NCBI GenBank assembly: GCA_900471925.1
Contig: UCGV01000026.1
Location: 1-64,000, forward strand
Direction: 5' to 3'
DNA from: Hyphomicrobiales bacterium
GTDB taxonomy: Bacteria > Pseudomonadota > Alphaproteobacteria > Rhizobiales > Rhizobiaceae
DNA: 64,000 nucleotides
Each line of letters opens with the position of its first letter. The first letter of the stretch is position 1. The notes under the pieces were generated by a model. That model had not been told where the DNA came from. It made no database searches and saw only the letters and a list, made by a program, of their open reading frames with translations. Below, piece after piece: positions 33,552 to 41,832 of the stretch. The translations under genes and the position numbers were made by a program.

Positions 33552-34285
33552 TGCCCGGCCTCCCAGCCCGCGAAGGCGTCACGCGAGCCGGCTTGCAGGG
33601 TAAGCCCTGTCGCCAGCCCGTTGCGCCCCACGGCCACCAGCACCGTCTCCGCCCCGCCGAGCGTTTCCCGCCAGAAGGAAACGGTGCCGCCGAGCAGATG
33701 CAGATGGAAATCGCCCCTGGTGACATTGATGAAACCCATGGCCGGATTGACCCGCTCCACCTTGCCTCGCCATTGCTGGCGAATGCCCCTACCCTCGAAG
33801 GCGATGGTGATCTCCTGCTCGGAGGCGAGCGCTGCCCTCAGCGGCGCAAGACCCGGATCGTCCTCGGAGACATCGTCCCGCTTCGGCCGCTCCGCCGGCG
33901 CCTTGGCCGCAAGCTCTTCGCTGTCGAAACCGGCAAGTGCCGCCTTGAAAGGCTCGGCCCCGCCGAACCCGACCACGGCAAAGGCCGTCTCCCCGGCGCT
34001 GTCGAGAAAATCGAGCCGCGGATAGACCTGCCCCTGCATGACGCTGCTCGTATCGAACACGATGGAGCTGACCACCGAGGGATCGATCAGCGCGTCATGG
34101 CATTCGCCAAGACATGCCAGACGGCCTTCCTTTTCCTCGACGCTCTCGACGGCGCCGATGCGCTCATGCGTGACGCCATTGGCCTTGCCGATGATCATCA
34201 GCGAGCCGAAATCAGGAAGCCGGCGCAGCAGGTTTTCCGCCGGCGTGTGGATCGCGCGCCTGATGGCTTTCAGTTCTTCAGTCAT
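33548..34285 (-). CDS. HemS/ChuX-like heme-utilisation protein, shortened
   Basis: A 245-residue protein with the two-lobed pattern of hemin-degrading factors. Lobe one (about residues 20-120) reads GSLMIIGKANGVTHERIG, similar to the VMVLTRN..AVHE segment. Lobe two (about 150-235) has GKVERVNPAMGFINVTRGDFHLHL, matching the G.V......GxxxNVxxxxFNLHL segment. The length is about 100 residues below usual HmuS, so loops are trimmed. The heme-ligand His cannot be fixed by eye. Coupled to the ChaN-like gene by ATGA overlap and 12 bases after the ABC gene. Confidence 0.65.
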   Translation of the reverse strand: MTEELKAIRRAIHTPAENLLRRLPDFGSLMIIGKANGVTHERIGAVESVEEKEGRLACLGECHDALIDPSVVSSIVFDTSSVMQGQVYPRLDFLDSAGETAFAVVGFGGAEPFKAALAGFDSEELAAKAPAERPKRDDVSEDDPGLAPLRAALASEQEITIAFEGRGIRQQWRGKVERVNPAMGFINVTRGDFHLHLLGGTVSFWRETLGGAETVLVAVGRNGLATGLTLQAGSRDAFAGWEAGQ

Positions 34286-34297
34286 CTTGTCTCCATT

Positions 34298-36010
34298 TCA
34301 TGCGAATGTTGCGATCGGCCGATCTTCGGCGCGATCGTCGGAAGGATCGGAAAGGGGAATGTGGCGCACGTCGCCGAGGCCCTGCGGCTTGCGGTGCGAG
34401 ATCACCAGGAAGGCGGTCGCGGGCAGTTCGCGGCGAAGCATCGCAAGCAGGCTCTTTTCGGCAGCGGCATCGAGCGCGCTGGTCGCTTCGTCGAGCACGA
34501 GGAAATCGGGCCGGTTGACCAGCACGCGCGCCAGCGCAAGCCGTTGCAACTCGCCGCCCGAAAGCCCGTCCGGCCTGTCATCCTGGGCAACGGCCATGTC
34601 GGGAGAGCGATGCGAGAGCCCCACCTTTTCCAGCGCCGCCGTGATGACGGAAGGGTCGAGACCGGCGGGATCGGCCGGATAGGCAGCGGCCGCCGCCAGC
34701 GTTCCCGAGGGGAAATAGGGCTTCTGCGGCAGGAACATCGCCCTGCCCTGCGGCAGGCTTATCTCCCCCTGGCGATGCGGCCAGAGCCCGGCGATCGCCT
34801 TGACGAGCGTCGTCTTGCCGAGGCCCGAGCGGCCCTGCAGCCACACCGCCTCGCCCGCTGCGACCGTGAGATGATCGACCGCCAGCAGGTGCTCGCCCGA
34901 TGGCGTGAAGACGCCGAGGCCGCGCAGCTCGGCGGCGGCCCCCACCTGCCGCGCCGGTCCCGCCCCGCCGGCGGCTTCCGCAGCCCGCAGGAAATTGTCG
35001 AGACGGCCCGATGTCGCCACGAGATCGGCAAGATCGCGATAGGAGAAGATGAACCAGGAGAGCGTCGTCACCACATTCGAGAAGGCCATGCTGAGTTGCA
35101 TCAGCCCGCCGAAGGCCACATGGCCGGCGAGATAGCCTGGTAGAGCCACGAAAAGCGGAATGCGCAGCACCGTATGGCGGAAGGGAAAGGTGAAGCAGCC
35201 GAGCAGGAATTCCCGCCGGATCAGGTGCCGCCAGTTGCTGGCGATATCCTCGAAACGCTCGCGGAAGATCGCGCGTTCGGCCGCCTCGCCATCGGCAAGC
35301 GCCACCTCGTCGAAACTGCCGCGCCAGCGCGCCATGGCGAAACGAAAGCCCGCCTCGCGCTTCTGCTGTTCGGAAACGAGCCCCTTCAGCGGCCGACCGA
35401 GAAGATGCGTCACCACACTGCTGATGGCCACATAGAGGAAGGCCGCCCACACCATGTAGCGCGGGATTTCCAGATCGAGCCCGATGAAGGCGAGCGACAG
35501 CGGAAAGCTTGCAAGGCTCCAGAGCAGCGCGACATAGGAGACGAGCCCGACGACCTCGCCGATCAGGTCCAGCGCCTCGCCAAGAATGCCCTTGGTGAAC
35601 AGCCGGCAATCCTCGGCAATGCGCTGGTCCGGATTGTCGATGCGCTCGCCGCCATTGGCGAGATGCCAATAGGCCTTGTTGCTGGTCCAGATTGCGATCG
35701 CATGATCCGTCAGCGAGCGGCGCCAGCGGATCTCGATCACCTTGCGCAGATATTCGAAGGCGAGGCCGCGTACGGAATTGATGGCGACGATCACGGCAAA
35801 AATGCCGATCTGCCTGATGGCCTCGGGACCGTCGACCTTTTGGATCGCCGAATAGAAATCCCCCGTCCAGGCCGTCAGCCGGAGCGCGAAATAGACGGAG
35901 CCAAGACTGAGCGCCAGGGCGGCGAAGAACAGGACGAGGCTTAGCCTGCCGCCCGGCGCGCGGATGCAGGGCATGATCAGCCGTTGGAATTGAGCGAATA
36001 TCTTCAGCAT
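34298..36010 (-). CDS. fused ABC transporter, ABC_membrane_2/SbmA-related type
   Basis: A 570-residue half-transporter. Residues 1-330 hold about six membrane segments with the EYLRKVIEIRWRRSLTDHAIAIW and IDNPDQRIAEDCRLF blocks of the YddA/ABCD (ABC_membrane_2) family. The ATPase domain (about 360-570) has Walker A GRSGLGKTT, signature LSGGELQRLALAR, Walker B FLVLDEATSALD and the switch ISHRKP. Related proteins import peptides, B12 or very-long-chain fatty acyl groups; one in an iron/heme operon is unusual. A hairpin at 36028 separates it from the receptor gene. Confidence 0.85.
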   Translation of the reverse strand: MLKIFAQFQRLIMPCIRAPGGRLSLVLFFAALALSLGSVYFALRLTAWTGDFYSAIQKVDGPEAIRQIGIFAVIVAINSVRGLAFEYLRKVIEIRWRRSLTDHAIAIWTSNKAYWHLANGGERIDNPDQRIAEDCRLFTKGILGEALDLIGEVVGLVSYVALLWSLASFPLSLAFIGLDLEIPRYMVWAAFLYVAISSVVTHLLGRPLKGLVSEQQKREAGFRFAMARWRGSFDEVALADGEAAERAIFRERFEDIASNWRHLIRREFLLGCFTFPFRHTVLRIPLFVALPGYLAGHVAFGGLMQLSMAFSNVVTTLSWFIFSYRDLADLVATSGRLDNFLRAAEAAGGAGPARQVGAAAELRGLGVFTPSGEHLLAVDHLTVAAGEAVWLQGRSGLGKTTLVKAIAGLWPHRQGEISLPQGRAMFLPQKPYFPSGTLAAAAAYPADPAGLDPSVITAALEKVGLSHRSPDMAVAQDDRPDGLSGGELQRLALARVLVNRPDFLVLDEATSALDAAAEKSLLAMLRRELPATAFLVISHRKPQGLGDVRHIPLSDPSDDRAEDRPIATFA

Positions 36011-36027
36011 GGATTTTGCACCCGTTT

Positions 36028-36053
36028 GCCGGGCGGGAGATACCCCACCCGGC
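36028..36053 (-). terminator. intercistronic hairpin
   Basis: GCCGGGTGGG and CCCGCCCGGC form a ten-pair stem (one G-T) around GTATCT between the receptor stop and the ABC start. There is no T run, so it more likely stabilises the receptor mRNA or attenuates downstream expression. Confidence 0.55.
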
Positions 36054-36071
36054 GATGTCAGGATTTGAGGA

Positions 36072-38444
36072 TCAGAACTTCAGCGTCGCGCCGATCTTGA
36101 AGACGCGGCCGGGGCCGGTCTGCAGTTCCAGCGGATTGACATTGGCAACGGCCGCGCTGTCAGGCACCTGCTGATAGCCCGTGAGCGTGTTCGGGAAGTA
36201 GCGCTGGTCGAAGATGTTCTCGACGCCGAGGGTCAGCTCGAAATTCTCGCGCGGCGTCCATTTCGCGTAGGTATCCCAAAGCGCATAGCCCGAAGTCAGG
36301 AAGCTCGTGGCGCTCGCCCGCTCCGTCTGCCCGGCTGCGAAGGTGCCGTAGAGTTCCAGCTGCAGGTTCTGTTCGGGCAGCTCGTGCTTGATGCCGAGTA
36401 TGGCCGTCAGCGGCACGGCGCCGTCGAAAGGCGTGCCGTCGGCCGACGCGCTCACCTTCTGGCGGCCCTTCGACCAGCTGATATTGGCCGTCAGCGTCGT
36501 GTAATCGACGATCTCATATTCACCGCCGAATTCGATGCCCCAGAGCTTCACGTCTTCCACATTGTCGAACGTATAGGCGGTGACCGGCAGGCCGCCCGGC
36601 CCGATGATGCTGACCTCCTGGAACGAGCGGATGAAATCCTTGTAATCGGCATAGAAGGCGCCGAGCGAGAAGAAGCCACGGTCATATTCGCCGCGGAAAC
36701 CGACTTCGTAGCTCTGCACCGATTCCGGCTTCAGATTGACGTTCGGGATGATCGAGGAACCGGAGAACGGATCGGAGCTCGACTGGAACAGCTGCTGCGA
36801 CGTCGGCATCTTGAAGCCTTCGCCATAGGAGGCATAGACCGAATAGGTGTCGTCGAGCTTGTAGATCGCGCCGAAGCGCTTGAGCAGCTCCGTCTTGTCT
36901 TCCTTGTGCGGCTCGTAGCCCGGCAGGCCCGGATAGGTATCGTCCCCGGTCGGATCGATCGAATAATGGGCAAGGCGCAGGCCGGGTGTCAGCGTCAGGC
37001 GATCGTCCAGCATGGCGATTTCGTCCTGGATGTAGAAATCGGCGCGCTCTGTCGTCACGCGCGGGAAGCTGAAGCCCTGGTTCTCCAGAACGGTGGTGAC
37101 ACCCGTCAGGCCGTTATAGGTCGTGTTTGTGCCGGTATAGTCGCCGAAGGTGCGGTCGCCATCGAAACCATAGGTCAGCGTATGGCTGGTCTCGCCGAGA
37201 TCGAAGCTCGACTGCAGCTGCAGATCCGCTTCCAGGAAGTCCTCGCTATAGTCGCGATACTGGTTGTGCAGCTGGATGCGGTTGGAATAGCGGCGGCGCT
37301 GGTCGCTATCGGTTGTGCGGCTCTGTGGTGTGTAGGACAGGCGCCACTTGATGCTGTCGAACCAGCCGTTGTCGATATCCCATTCATGTTCCAGCGCCAC
37401 GCGCTTGCGGCGCATTTCGAGATTGCGCGTATAGGGATCGTTGACATAGGCGGTCGTCGAGGGAATGCCGGTTGCCGAGGCCGACATGTCGTAGAGCTGC
37501 AGGATATCCGTATCGCGGCCGAAGAGCTCGCCCGTCAGCTTGATCGTGTGGTCGGCCGTCGGCGTCCACACGGCCTTGAAGAGCGCGCTGTCCACATCCG
37601 TATCGGCAGGGAAAAGCTCGTCGCAGCCGATATAGAGGCGCGAGCAACCCCATATGCCGCCATCGGCCCGCGCATTGCGCAATCGCGCCTCATGCGCCGA
37701 GGTCTGGCTGTAGCTGCCGAGGATTTCGAGATCGCCGAAATCATAGGCACCGGTGATCTGCTTCTTCCAGGAGCGGTCGAAACTGTCATAGCTCGACTGT
37801 ATTTCCAGCGCCCAGGGCTTGGACTTGTCCGTCAGCAGGTCGGACGGATCGCGCGTGCGGAACATCACCGAGCCGCCGAGCGCATCCGCACCCCAGAGCA
37901 CCGAGTTCGGCCCGCGCACGATTTCCACCGCCTGGAAATTGCTGAAATCGAAGAAGTCGCGGCTGCCGTCGGTAATGCCTTCCTGAACGCGGGAGCCATC
38001 CACCGTCAGCTGCACGCGATTGCCGGACATGCCGCGAATCGAGAAGCCGTTCAGCTGGCCCCAGGGATTGGTGATCGAGGTCAGGCGATTGACGGATATG
38101 CCGGCCTCATGGCGCACCAGATCCTGAATATCGCGAATATTGTGATCCTCGATCTCTTCGCGGCCGATCACCGAGATCGTCTGGGGAACATCGAGGAGCC
38201 GCTTGCTCTCGCGCGTCGATAAAACGACGATCGGCTGCAGAACCGTGGGCTCGCCCTGCCCTGCGGCGGGCGTCTCCTCGGCCTGCTTTGTCGCCTCAGC
38301 CTGTTTCGTCCGGGATTCCTTCGACTGCGGCTGCTGCGCCTGCGCCGGCAGGCACGTGGCCAGTGCGGTCGAAAGAGCCGTGGTCAAAAACAGGGCGCGC
38401 GAAAGCTGCGGCGCTCGCGACGCCGCGGAAGATTGCATAAACAT
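36072..38444 (-). CDS. TonB-dependent hemoglobin/transferrin/lactoferrin-type receptor
   Basis: A 790-residue outer-membrane receptor. A signal peptide ends near CLPAQAQ (about residue 35). The TonB box region has QPIVVLSTRESKRLLDVPQTISVIG, and the plug domain follows (about 75-190) with IRDIQDLVRHEAGISVNR and GFSIRGMSGNRVQLTVDG. NSVLWGADALGGSVMFRTRDPSD is typical of heme/hemoglobin receptors. The rest is the 22-strand barrel ending in KIGATLKF with terminal Phe. ATG 38444 follows GGGGGTACC. An IRO box at 38511 predicts RirA control. Heme is the likeliest ligand from context, not proven. Confidence 0.88.
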   Translation of the reverse strand: MFMQSSAASRAPQLSRALFLTTALSTALATCLPAQAQQPQSKESRTKQAEATKQAEETPAAGQGEPTVLQPIVVLSTRESKRLLDVPQTISVIGREEIEDHNIRDIQDLVRHEAGISVNRLTSITNPWGQLNGFSIRGMSGNRVQLTVDGSRVQEGITDGSRDFFDFSNFQAVEIVRGPNSVLWGADALGGSVMFRTRDPSDLLTDKSKPWALEIQSSYDSFDRSWKKQITGAYDFGDLEILGSYSQTSAHEARLRNARADGGIWGCSRLYIGCDELFPADTDVDSALFKAVWTPTADHTIKLTGELFGRDTDILQLYDMSASATGIPSTTAYVNDPYTRNLEMRRKRVALEHEWDIDNGWFDSIKWRLSYTPQSRTTDSDQRRRYSNRIQLHNQYRDYSEDFLEADLQLQSSFDLGETSHTLTYGFDGDRTFGDYTGTNTTYNGLTGVTTVLENQGFSFPRVTTERADFYIQDEIAMLDDRLTLTPGLRLAHYSIDPTGDDTYPGLPGYEPHKEDKTELLKRFGAIYKLDDTYSVYASYGEGFKMPTSQQLFQSSSDPFSGSSIIPNVNLKPESVQSYEVGFRGEYDRGFFSLGAFYADYKDFIRSFQEVSIIGPGGLPVTAYTFDNVEDVKLWGIEFGGEYEIVDYTTLTANISWSKGRQKVSASADGTPFDGAVPLTAILGIKHELPEQNLQLELYGTFAAGQTERASATSFLTSGYALWDTYAKWTPRENFELTLGVENIFDQRYFPNTLTGYQQVPDSAAVANVNPLELQTGPGRVFKIGATLKF

Positions 38445-38510
38445 GGTACCCCCAAAAAGATGTGCGGGAGCAGCCTTATAAAACATGATAAAAAGATTCA
38501 AGTTTAAACA

Positions 38511-38525
38511 TGAGTCATTGACTCA
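38511..38525. promoter_or_regulatory. RirA-type iron-responsive operator (IRO box)
   Basis: TGAGTCATTGACTCA fits TGA-N9-TCA exactly and is a perfect palindrome. It lies 66 bases upstream of the receptor ATG, next to a possible -35 CTTGAA and -10 TATAAG on the minus strand. In rhizobia RirA represses iron-uptake genes from such sites when iron is sufficient. Confidence 0.65.
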
Positions 38526-38674
38526 TATTTTTACAGAGCGGCTTGAATTCCATTTTTCTCTAATGCAACCAATGCTATAGGCACCATCACAAACACAGCT
38601 CGATCGGCGTTTCAGAGAGCGCGAAAGCCTGCTCCCGGCCCGCGAGGCAAGGCGGCACCGCGAGCGAGATCGCG

Positions 38675-38833
38675 CGTCGCAAGGCCGCAATCGCCTGCCG
38701 TGCCCCGGTGGAGGTCCGCGCCTTCAACCGAGGCTTCATCCCCTTCTCACATGCCGATGCCAGCTTCCGCGAAGGCAAATGCTGCCCGCCTTATGGACAG
38801 CGCGCCGTCGGCGCCTATCTGCCGCATCTGTGA
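38675..38833 (+). pseudogene. 3' fragment of a YCII gene
   Basis: The frame reads RRKAAIACRAPVEVRAFN, nearly identical to the end of the YCII protein encoded at 32245 (RKAAIACRAPVEVRAFN), then runs 35 more codons to a stop at 38831. No start or DGP core is present upstream. It is a relic of a second YCII copy in the same orientation, on the other side of the iron/heme operon. Confidence 0.6.
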
Positions 38834-38853
38834 ATGCAACTGGAGGGAAAACC

Positions 38854-39387
38854 ATGTCAGAACTTGTGGTGCTTGGTTTCGATACCGCCGACAAGGCGGA
38901 TACGGTGCTGAACCGGCTGGTGCAGCTCGAGAAGGAATATCTGGTCGATCTGGAAGATGCCGTCATCGCCGTGCGCGATGCACAGGGCAAGGTGCGGCTG
39001 AAGCAGAGTGTCAATCTCACCGCTGCGGGTGCTGCAAGCGGCGGCCTTTCCGGCGCGATCTGGGGCTCGCTGGTCGGCCTGCTCTTCCTCAATCCGCTGG
39101 CCGGCATGGTGGTCGGCGGCGCTGTCGGCGCCGGCTCCGGCGCGCTGGCGGGAAACATGACCGATTACGGCATAGACGACGCGCTGATCAAGAAACTCGC
39201 CGACACTATCCCCGTCAACAGCTCCGCCCTGTTTCTCCTGATCCGCAAGGTGCAGCCGGAAAAGGTGCTGGCGGAATTCCACGGCCAGCACGCCACCATC
39301 CTGCGCTCCTCGCTCTCGCCGGAGCAGGAAGCAAAGCTGCGCGCGGCACTCGCCACCGAACCGGCGGTCACCACCCCCGCCGCCTGA
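38854..39387 (+). CDS. DUF1269 membrane protein
   Basis: A 177-residue protein of the DUF1269 family. LVVLGFDTADKADTVLNRLVQLEKEYLVDLEDAVIAVRD (in parts: LGFDTADKAD, LVDLEDAVIAVRD) precedes a Gly-zipper membrane region (about residues 62-100: GLSGAIWGSLVGLLFLNP, GAVGAGSGALAG). The MTDYGIDDALIKKLADTI and SALFLLIRKV stretches complete the family pattern. Function unknown; members are widespread in proteobacteria. RBS TGGAGGGAAAACC. A perfect hairpin follows at 39408. Confidence 0.85.
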   Translation: MSELVVLGFDTADKADTVLNRLVQLEKEYLVDLEDAVIAVRDAQGKVRLKQSVNLTAAGAASGGLSGAIWGSLVGLLFLNPLAGMVVGGAVGAGSGALAGNMTDYGIDDALIKKLADTIPVNSSALFLLIRKVQPEKVLAEFHGQHATILRSSLSPEQEAKLRAALATEPAVTTPAA

Positions 39388-39407
39388 GGCGATCCCGCAA
39401 AAACAGG

Positions 39408-39434
39408 CTGCCGGGCGCACACCACGCCCGGCAG
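39408..39434 (+). terminator. hairpin terminator after the DUF1269 gene
   Basis: CTGCCGGGCG and CGCCCGGCAG form a perfect ten-base stem with loop CACACCA, 21 bases after the stop. There is no T run. Confidence 0.55.
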
Positions 39435-39670
39435 CACGCCGAAGGGAAATGCCATGCGCCGGCCCTTGCGCTCTCTTGCGAAAGGGCGCAGGCTTGCGTT
39501 GACGGTGGCCATTTTTCGGGGCGCTGCCGTTTCAGGTTGTGAGCGCTATTCCCAACGAAAAGAGGATGCGATGTCGCCAGGCTTCTATTCTTCAGGCCTG
39601 TCCTGCAATCTCGTCCGAACTGGCTGCACGGCCTGACAAGAGTCGCAAAGCTAAGAAACAGGAGGAAGAC

Positions 39671-39808
39671 ATGGCCAAGGGCCAAATGCGCAGCAACAAG
39701 GAAACCCGCAAGCCGAAGAAGGACCGCAGCCCCGCAGCCGCGGCACCGACACTCGGCTCGCAGGTAAAGCTCGCCGGCAGCACCGCCGGCGCAGACAAGA
39801 AGAAGTAA
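39671..39808 (+). CDS. 45-residue basic protein
   Basis: A tiny, lysine-rich protein (MAKGQMRSNKETRKPKKDRS...LGSQVKLAG..KKK). ATG 39671 follows AGGAGGAAGAC, a perfect signal. Similar MAKGQMRSNRE-type miniproteins occur across rhizobia (recalled). The charge suggests nucleic-acid or ribosome contact, but this is speculation. Bases 39435-39670 show no other gene. Confidence 0.75.
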   Translation: MAKGQMRSNKETRKPKKDRSPAAAAPTLGSQVKLAGSTAGADKKK

Positions 39809-39824
39809 AACCAATCACACAAGC

Positions 39825-39868
39825 GCATGTCGCGCGATATGAGCAGCGGTTTTGCAAGAGCGACATGC
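39825..39868. repeat. palindromic rhizobial repeat
   Basis: GCATGTCGC and GCGACATGC arms enclose AGCAGCGGTTTTGC, an inner segment almost shared with the repeat at 32604. It lies just after the 45-residue gene. Confidence 0.55.
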
Positions 39869-40046
39869 TGAAACGAAAGCCTGAAGCGTGGCAGGCGGAT
39901 CCTTGGAAGACCGCGACACGCTTCAGAGCCACAGCGACGCCCATACAGCGACGCCATACGCATCGAAACTGCCCGCGTTTCGGCACGGATGTTCCCGCTC
40001 TCCCGCAGCCATATGCATGGCCGCGTCACGAACTCATGGAGGCAGG

Positions 40047-40946
40047 ATGACGATTTTCTCGGTCCGCCACATCACATCCTATCGCTACCGCCGGCCGGTG
40101 CATTTCGGCCAGCACCGGCTCCTGTTCCGGCCCCGCTCCAGTTTCGACCAGACGCTGCTCGGCTGCAGCCTCGATGTCTTTCCGCAGCCCGCCTCCGTCC
40201 GGTGGGTCCACGATGTCTTCGGCAATTGTATCGCGCTGATCGATATTCCCGCAGCCGCCGCGGAGCTGCGCTTCGAAACCGTGATCCGCCTCGATCATAC
40301 GGCGCAGGTGCCGCTCGATCTGGAGATCGATACGGACGCGCTGAGCTATCCCTTCGCCTATGACGACGACGAGGCCGTGGATCTGCAGCCCACCATGACA
40401 CGCCACCATCCCGATCCCGATGGCGAGGTGGCAAGATGGGCGCGGCAATTCGTGCCCTTCAGCCACCGGGCGCGCACCGGCCATATCCTGATGACGCTCT
40501 GCTACGCCATCCACGAGAGCTTCAATTACAACAGGCGCTCCGAACACGGCACGCAGACGCCCCAGGAAACGCTTCGCCTGCGCAGCGGCACCTGCCGCGA
40601 TTTCGCGCTGCTGATGATGGAGGCCACCCGCGCTCTCGGCTTTGCTGCACGCTTCGTCACCGGCTATGTCTATGTGCCGGACCGAGACGGCACCACCACG
40701 CTTGGCGGCGGCTCGACCCATGCCTGGTGCCAGGTCTATCTGCCGGGCGCCGGCTGGGTGGAATTCGACCCTACCAACGGCATCGTCGGCAACCGCGACC
40801 TCATCCGCGTCGGCGTTGCCCGCGACCCGCGCCAGGCCGTGCCGCTTTCCGGCAGCTACGACGGCACCGGGCGCGATTTCGACAGCATGAACGTGCAGGT
40901 GAACGTGACGACGGAACAGGAATTCGCCGCCGCCGCCAGCCGATGA
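40047..40946 (+). CDS. transglutaminase-like protein (first of pair)
   Basis: A 299-residue cysteine-protease-like fold. The N-terminal beta region begins FSVRHITSYRYRRPVHFGQHRLLFRPR (in parts), typical of bacterial transglutaminase-like proteins. The catalytic Cys is in RLRSGTCRDFALLMMEATRALGF (about residue 179), the His in GSTHAWCQVYLPGAGWVEFDPTNG (about 223) and the Asp in the same block. RBS GGAGG. A second gene of the same superfamily follows after 67 bases. In many bacteria these proteins accompany alpha-E and circularly permuted ATP-grasp genes, which are absent here. Confidence 0.85.
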   Translation: MTIFSVRHITSYRYRRPVHFGQHRLLFRPRSSFDQTLLGCSLDVFPQPASVRWVHDVFGNCIALIDIPAAAAELRFETVIRLDHTAQVPLDLEIDTDALSYPFAYDDDEAVDLQPTMTRHHPDPDGEVARWARQFVPFSHRARTGHILMTLCYAIHESFNYNRRSEHGTQTPQETLRLRSGTCRDFALLMMEATRALGFAARFVTGYVYVPDRDGTTTLGGGSTHAWCQVYLPGAGWVEFDPTNGIVGNRDLIRVGVARDPRQAVPLSGSYDGTGRDFDSMNVQVNVTTEQEFAAAASR

Positions 40947-41013
40947 GGGAACCGCCTGCTCCGCCGCGCATTCGCATGCTGACGCCGACAACCCTTCAGG
41001 AGATCATTTGCCC

Positions 41014-41823
41014 ATGAAGATACGCGCAGGCTTTCACATAGGCTATGAATGCGAGCATGAGACGCCGATGCTTCTGGTGCTCAACATCCACCCGTCACGC
41101 CGCGTGGATCTGCTGACCGAGCAGGTGCTGAGTTTCGACCAGCCGATCGAGGCCTGGTCCTATACGGACAGTTTCGGCAATGCCTGCAATCGCATTCTGG
41201 CGCCGCCGGGTCTCACCACCATCTCCACGGAATTCGAGATCTACGACACCGGCCTGCCCGACCCGGTGCCCGAAGGCGCCTTCCAGCACAATATCAACGA
41301 TCTTCCTGATGATGTGCTGCTCTATCTCCTCGGCAGCCGCTATTGCGATACCGATCGCCTCGCCGACTTCGCCTGGAAGACCTTCTTCACCACCCCGCTC
41401 GGCTGGCCGCGCGTGCAGGCAATCCTCGATTTCACCCATAAGCGCATCGCCTTCGACTACATGAAGGCCGACCCGCTGCGCACCGCCTTCGGCGGCTTCA
41501 CCGATCGCATGGGTGTGTGCCGCGACTACGCGCATCTGGCGATCACGCTCTGCCGCTGCATGAATATCCCGGCGCGCTACTGCACTGGCTATCTCGGCGA
41601 TATCGGCGTGCCCAAGGACCCGAACCCGATGGATTTCAGCGCCTGGTTCGAGGTCTATCTCAGCGGCCGCTGGTACACTGTCGACGCCCGCCACAACGAA
41701 CCCCGCATCGGCCGCATCCTGATGGCGACCGGCCGCGACGCCACCGACGTCGCCATGTCCACCGCCTTCGGCCCGGCCGTGCTGAAACGCTTCGAGGTGA
41801 TCACCGACGAAATGCCGGTGTAA
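41014..41823 (+). CDS. transglutaminase-like protein (second of pair)
   Basis: A 269-residue protein. The N-terminal region (HIGYECEHETPMLLVLNIHPSRR, in parts) is a beta domain. The core has FTDRMGVCRDYAHLAITLCRCMNIPARYCTGYLG with the catalytic Cys about residue 168, then SAWFEVYLSGRWYTVDARHN with His replaced in position by W/F-x-V pattern. DARHN supplies Asp and a nearby His, so the triad may be rearranged. TTG 41008 is an alternative start with better SD spacing. Probably cotranscribed with the first; substrate unknown. Confidence 0.82.
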   Translation: MKIRAGFHIGYECEHETPMLLVLNIHPSRRVDLLTEQVLSFDQPIEAWSYTDSFGNACNRILAPPGLTTISTEFEIYDTGLPDPVPEGAFQHNINDLPDDVLLYLLGSRYCDTDRLADFAWKTFFTTPLGWPRVQAILDFTHKRIAFDYMKADPLRTAFGGFTDRMGVCRDYAHLAITLCRCMNIPARYCTGYLGDIGVPKDPNPMDFSAWFEVYLSGRWYTVDARHNEPRIGRILMATGRDATDVAMSTAFGPAVLKRFEVITDEMPV

Positions 41824-41832
41824 CCCGATGGA

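Noticed and set aside
36384..38222. 612-codon plus-strand frame opposite the receptor gene
   Set aside because: Antisense shadow of the TonB-dependent receptor; high-GC genomes give such frames routinely.
39454..39636. 60-codon plus-strand frame with a second ATG at 39571
   Set aside because: No convincing SD and a sequence unlike any protein; probably leader DNA of the 45-residue gene.
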